Assembly (NCBI GenBank): GCA_028554755.1
Contig: JAPTOF010000007.1
Location: forward strand, 12,013,001 to 12,077,000
Direction: 5' to 3'
Length of the DNA: 64,000 bases
From: Cordia subcordata
Taxonomy: Eukaryota > Streptophyta > Magnoliopsida > Boraginales > Cordiaceae
Made by a program: the position numbers and the translations under genes. Positions 33,670 to 46,104 of this stretch are shown here, piece after piece (the stretch's first letter is position 1; the number at the start of each line of letters is the position of its first letter). Below the pieces are notes generated by a model. The model did no database searches, had not been told where the DNA came from, and was given only the letters and a program-made list of their open reading frames with translations.

Positions 33670-36600
33670 GAAGCATTATATCATAGGTGCCCAACTTGTT
33701 ACAAATATACTCAACCCTAGGACCTGTCAAAGACTTAGTGAAAAGGTTAGCCAACTGATCATTCGAACTAACATGTGAAATCATAATCTCTTTGGCTAGC
33801 ACCTTACTTCTTACAAGTGACATTCAATCTCGATGTGCTTAATATGCTCATGAAACACATGGTTTGAAGCAATATGCATCGCCGCCTGATTATCACATAC
33901 TAATTTCATGGGTTGAGAACAATCCATCCCAATCTCTTCAAGCAAATGCTTTACCCATATCAATTCACATGTGGTTAGCCCGTAGCTCGGTATTTAGATT
34001 CAGCACTAGAGCAACCGTCTATCAATGAGACAACCTGCCCAATCAGCATCAGAATATCCTACAATATCAGTGTGACCCTAATTTTTATACAATATTCCTT
34101 TTCCTGGTGCACCTTTGAGGTATCGAAGGATACAAATGACTGCATCCAAGTGGCTTTATCGTGGTGAGTTAAGAAACTGACTGACAACACTCATGGCAAA
34201 TGAAATGTCTGGATAAGTCACTGTAAGATAGTTTAGTTTGCCAACCAATCTCTTGTATCTCCCTGGATCTTGTATGAGCTTTCCTTTATTAGGTACCAAT
34301 TTCACACTTGGATCCATCGGTGAGTTGCATGGTCTTGAACCGAGCATTCCAGCCTTATCAAGCATATTAAGAACATACTTATGCTTGGAAATAATGATCC
34401 CCTCTTCAAAACATGCAACCTCAATACCTAAAAAATAGTGCAGCTCCCCTAAATCTTTAGTCTAGAACTGTCGATAGAGAAATGCCTTTAAATCTGCTAT
34501 ACCTATCACATCATCTTTAGTAATGGTAATGTCATCAACATACACAATCAAGAACAGTTGTTTATTAGAAGACAAGTGTCGATAAAACACTGAATGATCA
34601 ACTCCACATCTTGTCAACCCAAATTCAAGTACAGCTTCACTAAAGTGGCCAAACCATGCTCGAGGTGACTGCTTCAGCCTATACAAAGACTTCGTCAAAT
34701 GATACACCTTATGAGACTTTCCCTGAGCAACAAACCCTACTGGTTCCTAAGAAATGCATTCTTGATGTCAAGCTGATGAAGAGGCCATAGAAACATAGCA
34801 ACAAGAGGAAGAAAATGCGAACAAAGAACATTTTAGCAATAAGAGAGAAAGTATCATTGTAATCAATGCCAGTATACCCTTTCACAACCAAGCGGGCTTT
34901 TAGATGATCTACCGTACCATTTGGAGAGCATTTTACCGTATAAATCCAACGACAACCAACTATAGATTTACCAACCAGGAGATCAACCAAGTCCCACATA
35001 TCATTGGACTTTAGAGCGGACATTTCTTCCCTCAAAGCCTTATGCCAACCCGGGTGTGCAAGTGCTTCTGGGATGTGAGAAGAGATAGTGACAAAAGAAA
35101 GGGAAGCAACAGAGGACAGATATGATGGGGATAAGGCATGAGAAGACACAAAATGAGAAATGGAATGTTTAGTAGTACAAGAGCGAGTACCTTTCCTGAG
35201 GGCTATGGGCATATCTAAGTCAGAAGGTTGAGGGATTGGTTCAGGATTTGAAGGAGGCGAGAGAGACGACACAAGAGCTTCAGTCGATTGTTGCTAGTTA
35301 TGTCGTCATTGATATGTCTACAAATCTGGTTGAGACAATCGAGATAAGTTAGGGGAGGAAGGGGAATCAGCCATAGATAGGGTAATAGGGACAAGAGGAA
35401 GAGTAACTAAAGGGACAGGGAGCGGTAAATCATCAATCACTGTGCTAGATGCTTCAGGAGATAGACTGAAGTAAGACTGAGACTCAAAGAAAATGACATC
35501 TGTACTGAAGAACAACCTATCTCACTCAGGATAGTAACAACGACAGCCATTCTGAGCACAACTATATCCTCGGAAGATACACCTAATAGAGCGAGAACTC
35601 AATTTATCCAACCCAGATGAGAAATTATAAATAAAACATATGCACCCAAACACTTTAGGAGGAAGATGATAAATAGGTTCATGAGGACATAATACTGAAA
35701 AAAGAAGCCTATCATAGAGTACAAACGATGGCATTCGAGTAATAAGATAACATGCAGTAAGGACAGCATCATCCCAAAAATGAAGTGGAACATTCATATG
35801 TAAAAGAAGCGTGCGAGCTGTCTCAATAAGATGCCTATTTTTTCTCTCAGCAACTCCATTTTGTTGAGGAGTATAAATACAAGAGGATTGATGGATGATC
35901 CCCTTAGACATCAAGAAAGAAGAAAAGAAGATGAAAAATATTCCTTGGTATTATCACTGTGTAAGATACGAATTGTAGCCCTAAACTGAGTGTGAATTTC
36001 ATTCCAAAAAATTTGAAACATAGAAAAGACTTCAGAATGATCTTTTAACAAATACAACCAAGTCATGCGTGAAAAATCATCAATAAAAGTAACAAAATAC
36101 TTATATCCAAATTTAGAAACATGACGGCTAGGTCCCCAAATATCTTAATGAACTAATTCAAATAGGGCAGTTGCCTGCTTATTACTATGGGTTGTAAAGG
36201 AACTACAAGAATGTTTGCCCAGTTGACACAACTCACATAAACTTCAATAACACTGTCTAACGGAGGGATCATTTTCTTCAGACTCGATAGAGATAGATGG
36301 CCAAGATGACTATGGACCAAGCTCAGAGATGGGACTACAACATAAGCGACTTTGGAATGGACATCGAAGTAATAAAGACCATTAGACTCAAGCCTTGTGC
36401 CAATCTGCTTGCCAATTTTCTGATCCTGGACAATCATACCATCAGAGGTAAAAGTAATAGAATAGTTAAAAAGTTTAGTTAATTTGCTAACAGTTAAATA
36501 GTTAAATAATTTGAGGAGACAGAGAATAGAAGAAAGGGTCAAGGATGGTGTAAGATGGGCAGTCCCAACCTCAGAGACAGCAGTGGAGGAACCATCAACA

Positions 36601-37022
36601 AGGGTCACAGGGGAATAGGAATTAGATGAGCGCAAATTGGTCAATAAGGAAAGATTACCACTCATATGATTGGAAGCTCCAGAGTCTAGGATCTACTTAC
36701 TAGAGCGAGAAGATGACTGAGATAAATAAGCAATAGAGATAGTGGCATGTGTAACAAGAGAGGTGCAAGACTAGGTAGCTTGTTGAGATGTTTGAAGTTG
36801 AAGGTAGTGCATGTACTAAGATTGAGACAAAATAAAAGTAGGTAGAGTACTTTGTGATGAAGCATTCTAAGAAGGCGTGGTCTCACTTAATGAAGTGTCA
36901 GAGGAATCACCTTGAACAACATGAGCAACTCTAGATGGTCGATCGTGTAAATCCCAACCAGTATCACAAGTATGATCCAGTTTCTGACAATGAGTACATT
37001 GAGGTCGAGAGGTTTGATCACC
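33670..37022 (-). pseudogene. Copia-1 polyprotein: gag zinc finger, protease, integrase, RT, RNase H
   Basis: In minus-strand order: zinc knuckle CTHCQKLDHTCDT (about 36960-37000); protease ILDSGASNHMSGN (about 36660-36700); GAG-pre-integrase with HSHLGHLSLSSLKK; integrase core with CIYTPQQNGVAERKNRHLIE (35522-35914); RT with GCRWIYTVKCSPNGTVD (34709-35272) and the catalytic IVYVDDI (34462-34707); then YKRLVGKLNYLTVTYPDISF (34156-34365) and RNase H YSDADWAG (about 34040). Multiple frameshifts and stops; not functional. The first part of gag is at 47921-48737, beyond copia-2. Confidence 0.9.
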
Positions 37023-37027
37023 TCATC

Positions 37028-38555
37028 TGAAAGAATTTTGCAAAACTTTTTCACAAATTCTTCCAGGATCAGGCTATTGTAAATTAAAAAATTTCATGAA
37101 GAACATGATTAGTACCTGGATATTTGTGACACGAATATGTGTTCTTAACAAGTAGCCTTCCGGAAGCTTGATCTTTCTCCTCTTCGTACACATCCAAGAA
37201 ATAATGATGAAAGCTAGGGTTTTTTTTTAAGGGAGGAGAAATATTTTTCTTTGTAGGAAAAACTGATAACCCTTAATAAAAATACGTACAATACCTCTCC
37301 TTTTATAGAAGAAAAGGAGTTGGGCCTTCATAAGTCCCAAGCTCATTTCCTCCGACCCAATTGGGCCCAAACCTTTTAACCCAATAAATTAAATCTCTAT
37401 TTAATTCTTAATCCATTTAGCCCAAGATTTAATTCATGTCACATTTCTGTGCTAGCAGAAAATAGATGAAATTAAATCCGTGAACTTTTAATAATTAATA
37501 TTCAATATTTAATTTCTAATTAAATATTCAAATACATTAATTATTAATTCCTTTATTTAATTCACAATTAAATAATGGAATATTTAATTCTCAAATAGAT
37601 ATATTAGATCAATCCATCAATAAAATTCTTGACCTTTTGCATGACTCCGTAGGTTCAAACTTAAGCCGATAATACAAGGACAATTTCTGTACTAATCGAA
37701 GATACCATCTAGCAACGGTTCCCAACGTCTGGATAAGCTGAAAAATTGCAAGACAACTATCAATGAACCTGGGCACTATGGCATATCCCCTATGACCCGC
37801 GATATTCCAAAACAACCCTAGGATCATGGTCAACTGTCAAACCCCTAATTAGTAATTCCATATTAAGTCCTAATATTGTCATGACTTATCACGACATGTC
37901 TCTATGACATATCACGCAGAAAGCTTTTGCCAAAGACTTTAACGAGTTAGGACTTGGTGGAACATCATTCTTCCAATACCTGGAGTAGGTCAATCTCATC
38001 TTGTCCTGCATAGTGGCTTCACGACACTTGCTCGCACCCAATAACCCTTCGTCACCAAATTGGAAATTCGGGTAGTCCGACACCAAAGTTCGAGAAGTAA
38101 TTCGCAAGCATCTATGGCAGTCTCAGGTTGAAGGGAATACTTCAACCATGTGGACCACAAGCAATCCTTTGACAGTAGGGTAAGTACCATAGGATGCCTG
38201 TAAGTGAGTCATGTTCAGTAAGCGTGTCTCCACACCCTACCTGTGTGTCACACTGGTGTCTCAACACCCATTGGTCATGAGAAAGACCAACCTATGTGAC
38301 AAACAATAACCTCTACTCGAAGGAATTGACGTTCTAATACCAATTCCTTCATTTGGTTATGAACAGATTTTAAGAACAATCAGACCATGCCTCATTCACA
38401 TAATCCCACACAATTGTTCTAAGGAACTACATCATGATCAAAATAAGAGAAGATGGTGCGATATAATGAAATGACCAAATATTATTAACATAACTCGTAT
38501 GTAAACAATTCTAGAAATACAATAGATGATTGACTTTAGGACACTATTCCTAACA
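37028..38555 (-). repeat. Copia-2 3' LTR
   Basis: Direct repeat of 46387-47915. On the minus strand the classic copia polypurine tract AAGTGGGAGAT (38556-38567) precedes it. Contains an A/T-rich nested palindrome at 37488-37547. Confidence 0.95.
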
Positions 38556-38575
38556 ATCTCCCACTTGGACTAAAG

Positions 38576-40148
38576 TTAGTCAGATCTATATCCTATACCC
38601 ATATTCTCTCGATGTGAATCAAACTCCTTGACCCCGAGGGCCTTAGTAAATGGGTCAACCAAATTCTCTTTACTGTCAATCTTCTGCATAATGACGTCGC
38701 CTTTAGCTATGATCTCTAAAATCAGGTGGTAATGTCTCAGCACATGTTTGGCTTTCTGGTAGGATCGAGGTTCTTTCACTTGAGCAATGGCACTAGTACT
38801 ATCGCTGAAGATTGTGACTGGACCAGCTAAGTCAGGAACAACCCCAAGTTCAGTGATGAATTTCTTGAGCCAAACTGCTTCCCTTGCTGCATCAGACGCT
38901 GCTATGTATCCACCTCACAGATAGAATCAGCCACGGTATGTTGCTTGGAGCTCTTCCAGCAAATAGCTCTACCATTTAAGATAAACATGAATTCGGACAC
39001 GCTTTTATTGTCATCCCTATCTGACTGAAAACTAGAATCAATGTAACCTATCAGTCTCATGTAAGAACCCCCATAGACGAGCCATAAGTCTTTAGTATTT
39101 CTTAAATACTTAAGGATGGTCTTTGCCACTTGCCAATGTCTCTCACTGGGATCAGATTGATATCTACTAACCACTCCTAAGGAGTAAGCCATGTCAGGCC
39201 TCGTACATGTAATAGCGTACATGATAGATCCTATTGCTGAAGCATAAGGGACTCTACTCATACGCTCTCGTTCCTGAGTAGTTGTGGGACAATCCCTCTT
39301 GGAGAGAGAAATTCCATGGCCTAGTGGAAGATAGCCCCTTTTGGAATTTTCCATGTTGAACCTTTTCAGCATGGTGTCAATATACGTGGATTGGGACAAT
39401 CCCAACATCCTTTTAGATCTATCTCTATAGAATTTTAATCCCAAGGATATAGGAAGCTTCTCCTATATCCTTCATGGAGAATTGGGATGAAAGCCACAAC
39501 TTCACATTCTGTAATGCGGGAATATCATTTCCCATATGGAGAATGTCATCCATATACAATACTAAGAATATGACCACATGTCCGTTAGCCCATTTATAAA
39601 TGCAAGGCTCTTCTTCGTTCTTAACGAAACCATACGTTTTGACAACTTTGTCAAAATGTATGTTCCAACTTCAAGAAGTTTGCTTAAGTCCATAGATATA
39701 CTTCTGAAGCTTACACACTTTAGACTCATCTGTAGATATGAACCCTTCAGGTTGTGTCATATACGCTTCCTCTTCTAGCTCGCCATTAAGGAAAAGCTGT
39801 TTTAGCATCCATTTGCTAGATCTTATAGTCTAAGTGTGCAGCTATAGCAAGCATAATGCAAATTGACTTGAGCATCGCTACGAGGGAAAAAGTTCGTCAT
39901 AGTCAATACCATGACGTTGCCGATATCCCTTAGCAACCAAACGGGCTTGTAGGTCTCCACCTTCCCAACTACTCCTCGCTTTCGTTTGAAAACCCATTTA
40001 CACCCAACAGGTTTAACCCCTTTAGGTGGATCGATTAATGTCCACACATTATTGATTTTCATGGATTTCATTTTAGATTCCATGGCCTTAAGCCATTCTT
40101 CGGAGTCGTGCCTTTGCATGGCATCCATATAGGTGATCGTATCCTCAT
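38576..40148 (-). pseudogene. Copia-2 RT and RNase H remnants
   Basis: Minus strand: MQRHDSEEWLKAMESKMKSM and NNVWTLIDPPKGVKPVGCKWVFK (from 40130) open the RT; the catalytic LYMDDI is at about 39550-39570; MGLKFYRDRSKRMLGLSQ to RNase H VSRYQSDPSERHWQ and CWKSSKQHTVADS lie in 38902-39444; the tail with LRHYHLILEIIAKGDV is at 38576-38779. Frameshifted. The RT N-terminus is split from the upstream frame by the solo LTR at 40149. Confidence 0.9.
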
Positions 40149-40404
40149 TGATGTGTGTCATTTGTGCATGTTTGCATCTAGTGTTTGCATGCATATTTAA
40201 GGGTGTTCAGAGCATAATTGAGTGCGCTTAGTATAAAGTTTATGCATATTTGTTAATATTCATACTTAATGTATTTAGGTGCATAAATACTATACTAAGT
40301 GTTATATTCCATGTCTTAGGAGTGTTTTGGAAGGGTTTAAGCTTATGCGAGGAAGAAATGAGCTAACGGATGAAGACCGGAAGAAAAGAAATAAAGAAGA
40401 GAGC

Positions 40405-40580
40405 TTTCTGATCCAGCCGGTCGACTTAGAAGAAGAGCCGGTCGACCGGCCGCTCCAGAGAACAAAAGATTTGAAGACGGTCGAGCTCCTCAAGAAGCCG
40501 GTCGACCGGCTAGGTCGACCGGCCAGTCCAGAGAGCATCAAGATTGAAGCCGGTCGAGCAAGAAAGAGGAGCCGGTCGAC
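40405..40580 (+). repeat. GGTCGACC palindrome cluster in LTR2 U3
   Basis: Six GGTCGA blocks, two of them in the perfect 12-bp palindrome CCGGTCGACCGG (40438-40449, 40498-40509). The segment from GTCGACCGGCC (40441 and 40514) repeats with period 73. Lies just upstream of the TATA box. Confidence 0.9.
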
Positions 40581-40601
40581 AGGCTGTGCACGGAAGAAAT
40601 C

Positions 40602-40609
40602 TATAAAAA
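40602..40609 (+). promoter_or_regulatory. TATA box of the solo LTR2
   Basis: TATAAAAA about 450 bases into the LTR. It divides the palindrome-rich U3 from the R-U5 part with the stem-loop motifs. Confidence 0.6.
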
Positions 40610-41106
40610 GCTCGTTTCAGCCCAATTTCGAGGGGAGGAACTTTTATTCTTAAATCTTAATAAACCCTAACTTCGACCCAATACACAAAACACCCTAAAC
40701 CATCATTTAAACCCCACACCAAGCTAGGATTGAAGCATTAAACAAAGATTTGAAGGATTTGTACGGATTTGGAAGCAAGAATTTAGGGAAGTTCTTCTTG
40801 TTCCTTCTCTATTTCTTGTAAATATGTTGCTAGATTAGGCTAGATTTAGGGTTGATTGTTGTTGTATATAAGATTAGGGCTTTGAATAATGGATTTGTGT
40901 AGATCTTTGGCTCTCTTAATACATGTTTATTTACATAAATTTATGGCATGATTCAATATGTCTATGTATTGGAAATCAAATATGTCTGTGTTTGTTAAAA
41001 TGCCTAAGTGAATATGCATGTGTTATTTGTGCTTCAACGCTCTTATCTACTTATATGAGTGATGTGATTGTGCTTAATCTCATGGCTTTGCTTAGTAGAG
41101 TAGGCT

Positions 41107-41370
41107 TTAGCTTTAAATCCAGCTAATAGGTTACATGCTTTGCTTAGTTGAGTTTAGGTGCTAGTCCTTGGCTTTAAATCCAGCCAAGTGGATAAGTTAA
41201 CCTAGACTAGAGTATCCCTCACCCACGTTAGTGTTGGTTAATTGAACTTAATGTCACGTAGTGTTTAGGTGCTAGTCCTTGGCTTTAAATCCAGCCAAGA
41301 GGATAAGTTCTAAGCACGGATTGCGTAGGCTAGGAGGGATTGGCCCTTAGCTTTAAATCCAACTAACGGG
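41107..41370 (+). repeat. Four copies of the LTR stem-loop motif (LTR2)
   Basis: Copies at 41107-41126, 41167-41188, 41278-41299 and 41344-41370. Stems TTAGCT/AGCTAA or TTGGCT/AGCCAA around the loop TTAAATCC, with an outer 3-bp helix (TCC/GGA or CCC/GGG) past a 1-2 base bulge. The last copy has one mismatched pair. Confidence 0.85.
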
Positions 41371-41764
41371 TTAAACCACTAGTATTGGTAAAGAGAGCCC
41401 CCGATCAACACAACGGCAATAGAAGTCCCGAGCCTTAGATAGACCTCATCTGTTATCATAGCCCAAGTCTTGTTGCAATGCAATCGCCCTAGGTCCCCTT
41501 CTTCTTTATTAGTGTTTCCTTCCTTAGTTTGGCTCCTTTAAGTTCCTCCATAGATTAGTTTTTATTTTTCCTTTTTCCGAGCTCCCTTTCATCCCAAAGT
41601 AAGTACACACACGCACGTAGCTAGTTTAAGGCACCCGAGCACATAGAGACTAAACTAAGGTAGCCTCCCTGTGGATTCGACTCCGCACTTGCACACACTG
41701 TACTACCCACGTCCCGTGCACTTGCAGGCTATTTAGGCTTGTGCTCAAATAGCGTATCACTTAT

Positions 41765-43640
41765 CATTCTCATCTAGTTCGATAGGATCGCCATCTTGAA
41801 CCAGGAATCCATATCTAGTTGGTTAATGAGGTACTCTACTAGATCTCCTAAGTGATGCCTCTATAGTAGCTTCAGGATCTGGTTCCCTAACCTCATCCTG
41901 TCCTGTATGTTCAATTGAAGGTGTTTGTACTTCACCAAGGTTAATAGTAGAGGTAGTTCTTTCTTGTTCAAGAAACTCTTTCTCTAGAAAGACAGCTCTA
42001 GTAGCAACAAACACCTTTTGTTCTTCATCATGATAGAAGTAGTATGCTTTAGACTCTCTAAGGTATCCTACAAATCTACATTTGTCAGATTTTGGTTGTA
42101 GCTTATCAGTTTGAAAACGCTTGACGTATGCCGAACACCCTTAAACCTTGAGGTAAGAGAGTACTGGTCTACGACCATGCCACATCTCATATGGTGTCTT
42201 CTCTACTAACTTGCTAGCTACTTTTTTCAGCACATGTGCGGCTGTCTTAAGAGCATATCCCCAAAAGGATATGGGCAGATCTGTGTGTCCCATCATGGAT
42301 CGAACCATGTCTAACAGTGTTCGGTTTCTTCTTTCAGATACACCATGATGTTGTGGTGTACCTGGAGGAGTCCATTGCGAGAGAATCCCAGTCTCTTCTA
42401 GGTAACTCAAAAACTTATTAAAAAGATATTCTTCTCTACGATCAGATCGTAGGATCTTAATACTCTTTCTAGTTTGTTTTTCTACCTCACTCTTGTATCT
42501 CTTGAACATTTCAAAAGACTCTGATTTATGTCTCATCAAATAGACATATCCATATCTAGATAGGCCATCAGTGAATGTAATGAAGTAGGAATACCCACCT
42601 CTAGCACTAGTGCTTATGGGCCCACAAACATCGGTATGTATAATACCCAAGAGTTCTATAGCTCTATCACCTTTTCCAGTAAAAGGGGATTTGGTCATTT
42701 TTCCAAGTAGACAAGACACACAAGTCTGTAGTGATTCAGGATCACTAATGTCAAGAAACCCTTCCTTGACCAACTTGTTAATCCTATCTTTATTAATATG
42801 ACCTAGTCTACAGTGCCAACGATATATATCTAAAGTAGTTCCTATTCTGGGATGTTTATTGCTAACATGCAAGATGTGCAGAGGCTGTGTCAAAATATAA
42901 ATCCCATGTTCCAATCATCCAATAAAAACACAAACATTATTCAAAATAATGTTAATTCCATTATTGGAAATTCTAAAGGAATATCCATCTTGGGTTAACA
43001 GCCCAATTGAAATAATGTTCAAAACAAAATTCGGACAAAAGAAAACATCAAAAAGACTTAAGTTCATAGAATTGATAGCTAAAGATAAACACCCTAACGC
43101 TAGTACTGGAACAGGATTCCCATTGCCAATGCTCAAGTATCACTCTTTGTCTTTCAACTTCTTATTGACCTGTAGCCCCTGCAACGAATTGCAAAAATGA
43201 TAAGGACTGCCTGTATCTAATACATAGGTAGTAAAGTCTATGACACTGAAGTTGTAAGGAGTAATCATATACGTAGCTTGCTGAGCAACCTGTTGCTTTC
43301 TTCTAGGCCTTTTTGGATCTAAGGACGCCAGATACTGAGGAAAATTCCTCTTTCATTGTCCAAGCTGCTTGCAGAAGAAACACTCTGCTTGGCTCTTATC
43401 AATCTTTTGCTTGCGAGCTTGGTTTTGCTGCTGTGTGGGCTTCTTAATCCCACCATGAGCTTTGGACGCATTTTTGTTCTTCTTTTTGCCTTTCTTAAAA
43501 CCTTTGTGTCTCGTGGATGAGGCACCTTTCACTACATTAACAGGCTTTCTTAGGAGCAGGTTATGTTTCTCAAAGGTTTGTAATAGTCCTAGTAGCCCGT
43601 GGTAGTTAACAACAGGCTTATTCATCTTGAGCTAATTCAA
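41765..43640 (-). pseudogene. Copia-2 protease, integrase and linker
   Basis: Minus-strand order: zinc knuckle region CFFCKQLGQ (about 43360-43390), protease remnant (42915-43200), then a 257-codon frame (42141-42914) with GAG-pre-integrase HCRLGHINKDRINKL ... CVSCLLGK and the integrase core. Candidate catalytic residues: D in IIHTDVCGP, D in ILRSDRREEY and E in HHGVSERRNR, so the D-D-E triad is kept although the usual G-EY after the second aspartate reads EEY. Then the linker to RT ending RYGFLVQDGDPIELDEND at the solo LTR. Confidence 0.9.
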
Positions 43641-44146
43641 GAACGGGAGAAAAGATGGAGGCTACGAGTTAAGAATGGCATCCTTGCCAAGCTATTCCTG
43701 AAGTGGAAAGCCTAGCTTAGCCAACTTCTCAATGTTTTCTGACATGTACAATACATGATCAGTAACAATGTGCCTTCCTTCATCTTAGCGCCAAAAATAG
43801 CACATGAGGTTCTATGTCTTTCAGCATCATCCGATGTGCCAAACGACTCATTCAATGCTTGAATGGTAGCCTCAAGCTACGAATTCTCAAACTTGCAACA
43901 AAACTCGTCATTCATCGCTGCTCATAATGCAGCGAACTGTGACTCTATCATCAAGCCATTTTTATAGTGTCTACGATCCGCTGTAGGTGCATTAGTAGCA
44001 GGTTTCGCAGGTGCTAGATCAGTAAGAACATACAAGATACGTTCATGTTCAAGCACAATGCGCAACCTTCGATACCAACTATCGAAGTTGGGCCTAGTGA
44101 GCTTCTCACTATCCAACAGTGATCTTAAAGACAACGTGTTAGCCAT
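43640..44146 (-). pseudogene. Copia-2 gag
   Basis: Starts MANTLSLRSLLDSEKLTRPN and continues FDSWYRRLRIVLEHERILYV, the N-terminal gag of plant copia elements. An early stop follows LMIESQFAAL. The Lys-rich segment before the zinc knuckle (GFKKGKKKNKNASK) is at 43440-43520. Confidence 0.85.
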
Positions 44147-44600
44147 TAAATCTGCAAATAATCAACATAAAAAGAATAAATAATCTATTGTCAATACGAG
44201 TTATTAATTTTTCCAAAAGATATGGGCCAATATCTAATGGATCCTCCCACTATTTTGTTCTGATTGTTAGCCCCTACCTACAGCCCGAAAGGATTTCCGA
44301 AAAATAAACCCCTTTAGTGGGTACCGAGATCCAAAACAATGTAGATAGGCCCGACTGAGGTCGGCCTACCTATGGACACCGCTTGGTAGGTTCATAACCA
44401 ATTACTCCCCCAAGTAACTTCCAGTATTTTGTTCTGCCCCAAGCATCTCTTTAGCAGGACTAAGGTCCTCCACTGAAAAGCTTGGTTAGGTCAAACCATT
44501 AACATGAACTCCCAAGGTTTTCCTTCGACCTCAATGAGTAGACCCAACTGAGGTCGACCCACCTACTCACCAGTCCGAAGGGATTCCAAGGGTCTCATTT

Positions 44601-44687
44601 AGTAAATAATAATCCCAATATTCCAATAAAAGTCAGGCCTAAGGGCCTCCAACGTTTATTAGAGTATTGGGCCCATTATCATTTACT
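44601..44687. repeat. Long hairpin in copia-2 leader
   Basis: Arms 44601-44630 and 44655-44687 are inverted copies: AGTAAATAATAAT-CCCAATA against AGTAAATGATAAT-CCCAATA, with a GGG insertion in the second arm. The loop holds a second small palindrome, AGGCCT/GGGCCT. It lies about 450 bases upstream of the gag start in element orientation. Confidence 0.8.
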
Positions 44688-45837
44688 TTAATGGGAGGCA
44701 ATGATTTGGACATCTCTATGCTCAAGTCACTTTAAGGACCTAATAAATTTTAGGGGATTTGTTTGATTAAAAGAGCGTGCTTGTTTAATAGCCAAACCTT
44801 TAATTATCCAGTTTAATTAATCGATTGGCATACACAACAACATATATAAACACATACAGGTGGTTATGGGCCTTCCTAGTGTGGTCCACTAGAGCCATCA
44901 TAGGCCACTCTATCATGCAAAACTAAATTATTATATTTTAATTTTGGGAAACCTGGACAGGCCCAGGCCTTCAGCCTCTTGGTCTTTAGTTTCTCGTCTC
45001 GATAGTGCTAAAACCTACTAATTACATCATATAAAGAAGAACTCCTTCTAAAGGAGGGGATACATCACTTGGGAGAGGGATTTTACAACCAGATTGAAGA
45101 GAAGGCTGCGCTCGTAGGCCGAATTTAAAAACCCATAAATTAATTACAATAATTAAAAATAAAATGCAATAATAAACATGATATGCAAGCCAATAACCAC
45201 CTCATAATATGTCATACATCAAAATAAAAGAGCATAAACATTTTCATGATTTTATCGCACAATAATTAGATTAATTTAATAAAATTAAATTGACCTTACC
45301 AAATAATTAAAATCCCTTTTTAATTATTTGGGGTCAAAATCTCAATTTTGACAAATTAGAGACTTTCCCAATTAAATAAACTAATTTTGAGACTATTAGG
45401 GTGAAAAATAAATTTTTCAAAAATTTTGGGCCTACCCAATTAATTAAAAAAATAATTTTAAAAACTAATTGGGTGTCAAAAACATATTTTTGACAAATAA
45501 TAAATTTTAAAATAAATATCAAATATTTATTGAAAAGGACAAATCAAATTTACCACATAAAATAATTTGTAGGTATTTAATAAACTATTTAATAAATATA
45601 TATAATTTAATTAACATATATTTTAATTAAATTATACACTATTATCTGTGCCAGTTGCAGTAGTATTTAAAGTAAAGAATAAACATTCAAACCCATAGAG
45701 GCATGCAGTATAGATGGTAAAGATATTAAGATGTTATTCAATATATCCTAGCATGAAACACACATTTTTTTTTATTTAATTAATTGAGCAACTGGCATAT
45801 AAAAGTCATGAATCACATTCATGGACCAGGGCTTACT

Positions 45838-45900
45838 AGTAGCTGGGCTGGTAAGAGCGAGCAAATCCCAGGCAATGCACGCAGGTTCAAAATTCAACAG
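45838..45900 (+). repeat. tRNA-like segment 1 in copia-2 leader
   Basis: TAGCTGGGCTGGTAAGAGC matches a tRNA D-arm/box A, and GGTTCAAAATTC about 30 bases later matches box B/T-arm. The anticodon arm and acceptor are not intact, so this is a relic, not a working tRNA gene. Confidence 0.55.
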
Positions 45901-45985
45901 CAACATAAATGCTTTTTTTTTTTTTTAATAAACTCATAAATCTAAAACAATAACAAAACTATTTTGTTTACATGAGCACAGAATT

Positions 45986-46066
45986 TGTTGTAGGCCGAGT
46001 GGTAAAGACCTTGTGCATTAGTTGTTGATGTCGTCGGTTCAAACCCTTGGAACAACAAAATTTTTA
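45986..46066 (+). repeat. tRNA-like segment 2 in copia-2 leader
   Basis: TAGGCCGAGTGGTAAAGAC is close to the D-arm of Ser/Leu tRNAs and GGTTCAAACCC is a near-perfect box B. The outer sequences TTTGTTG and CAACAAA are complementary over 7 bases like an acceptor stem, though offset from the T-arm. T-stem pairing is poor. Confidence 0.6.
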
Positions 46067-46104
46067 AACAACAAATCTATACACAAAAGAACAAAATTTG
46101 TTTC

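Larger units (their letters stand above)
40149..41759 (+). mobile_element. Solo Athila-type LTR (LTR2 family) inside copia-2 pol
   Basis: 1611 bp, TGATGTGTGTC...AGCGTATCA, flanked by CTCAT (40144-40148) and CTTAT (41760-41764), a 5-bp duplication with one mismatch. Excising it rejoins copia-2 pol in frame across ENDKDTITY on the minus strand, an independent proof of insertion. Contains palindromes (40405-40580), a TATA box (40602-40609) and four stem-loop motifs (41107-41370). The open frame at 40279-40653 is U3 sequence, not a gene. Confidence 0.95.

Noticed and set aside
40279..40653. 124-codon plus-strand open frame, rich in charged residues
   Set aside because: It lies in the U3-R part of a solo LTR and is created by the CG-rich palindrome repeats; no family resemblance and not kept in the sister LTR copies.
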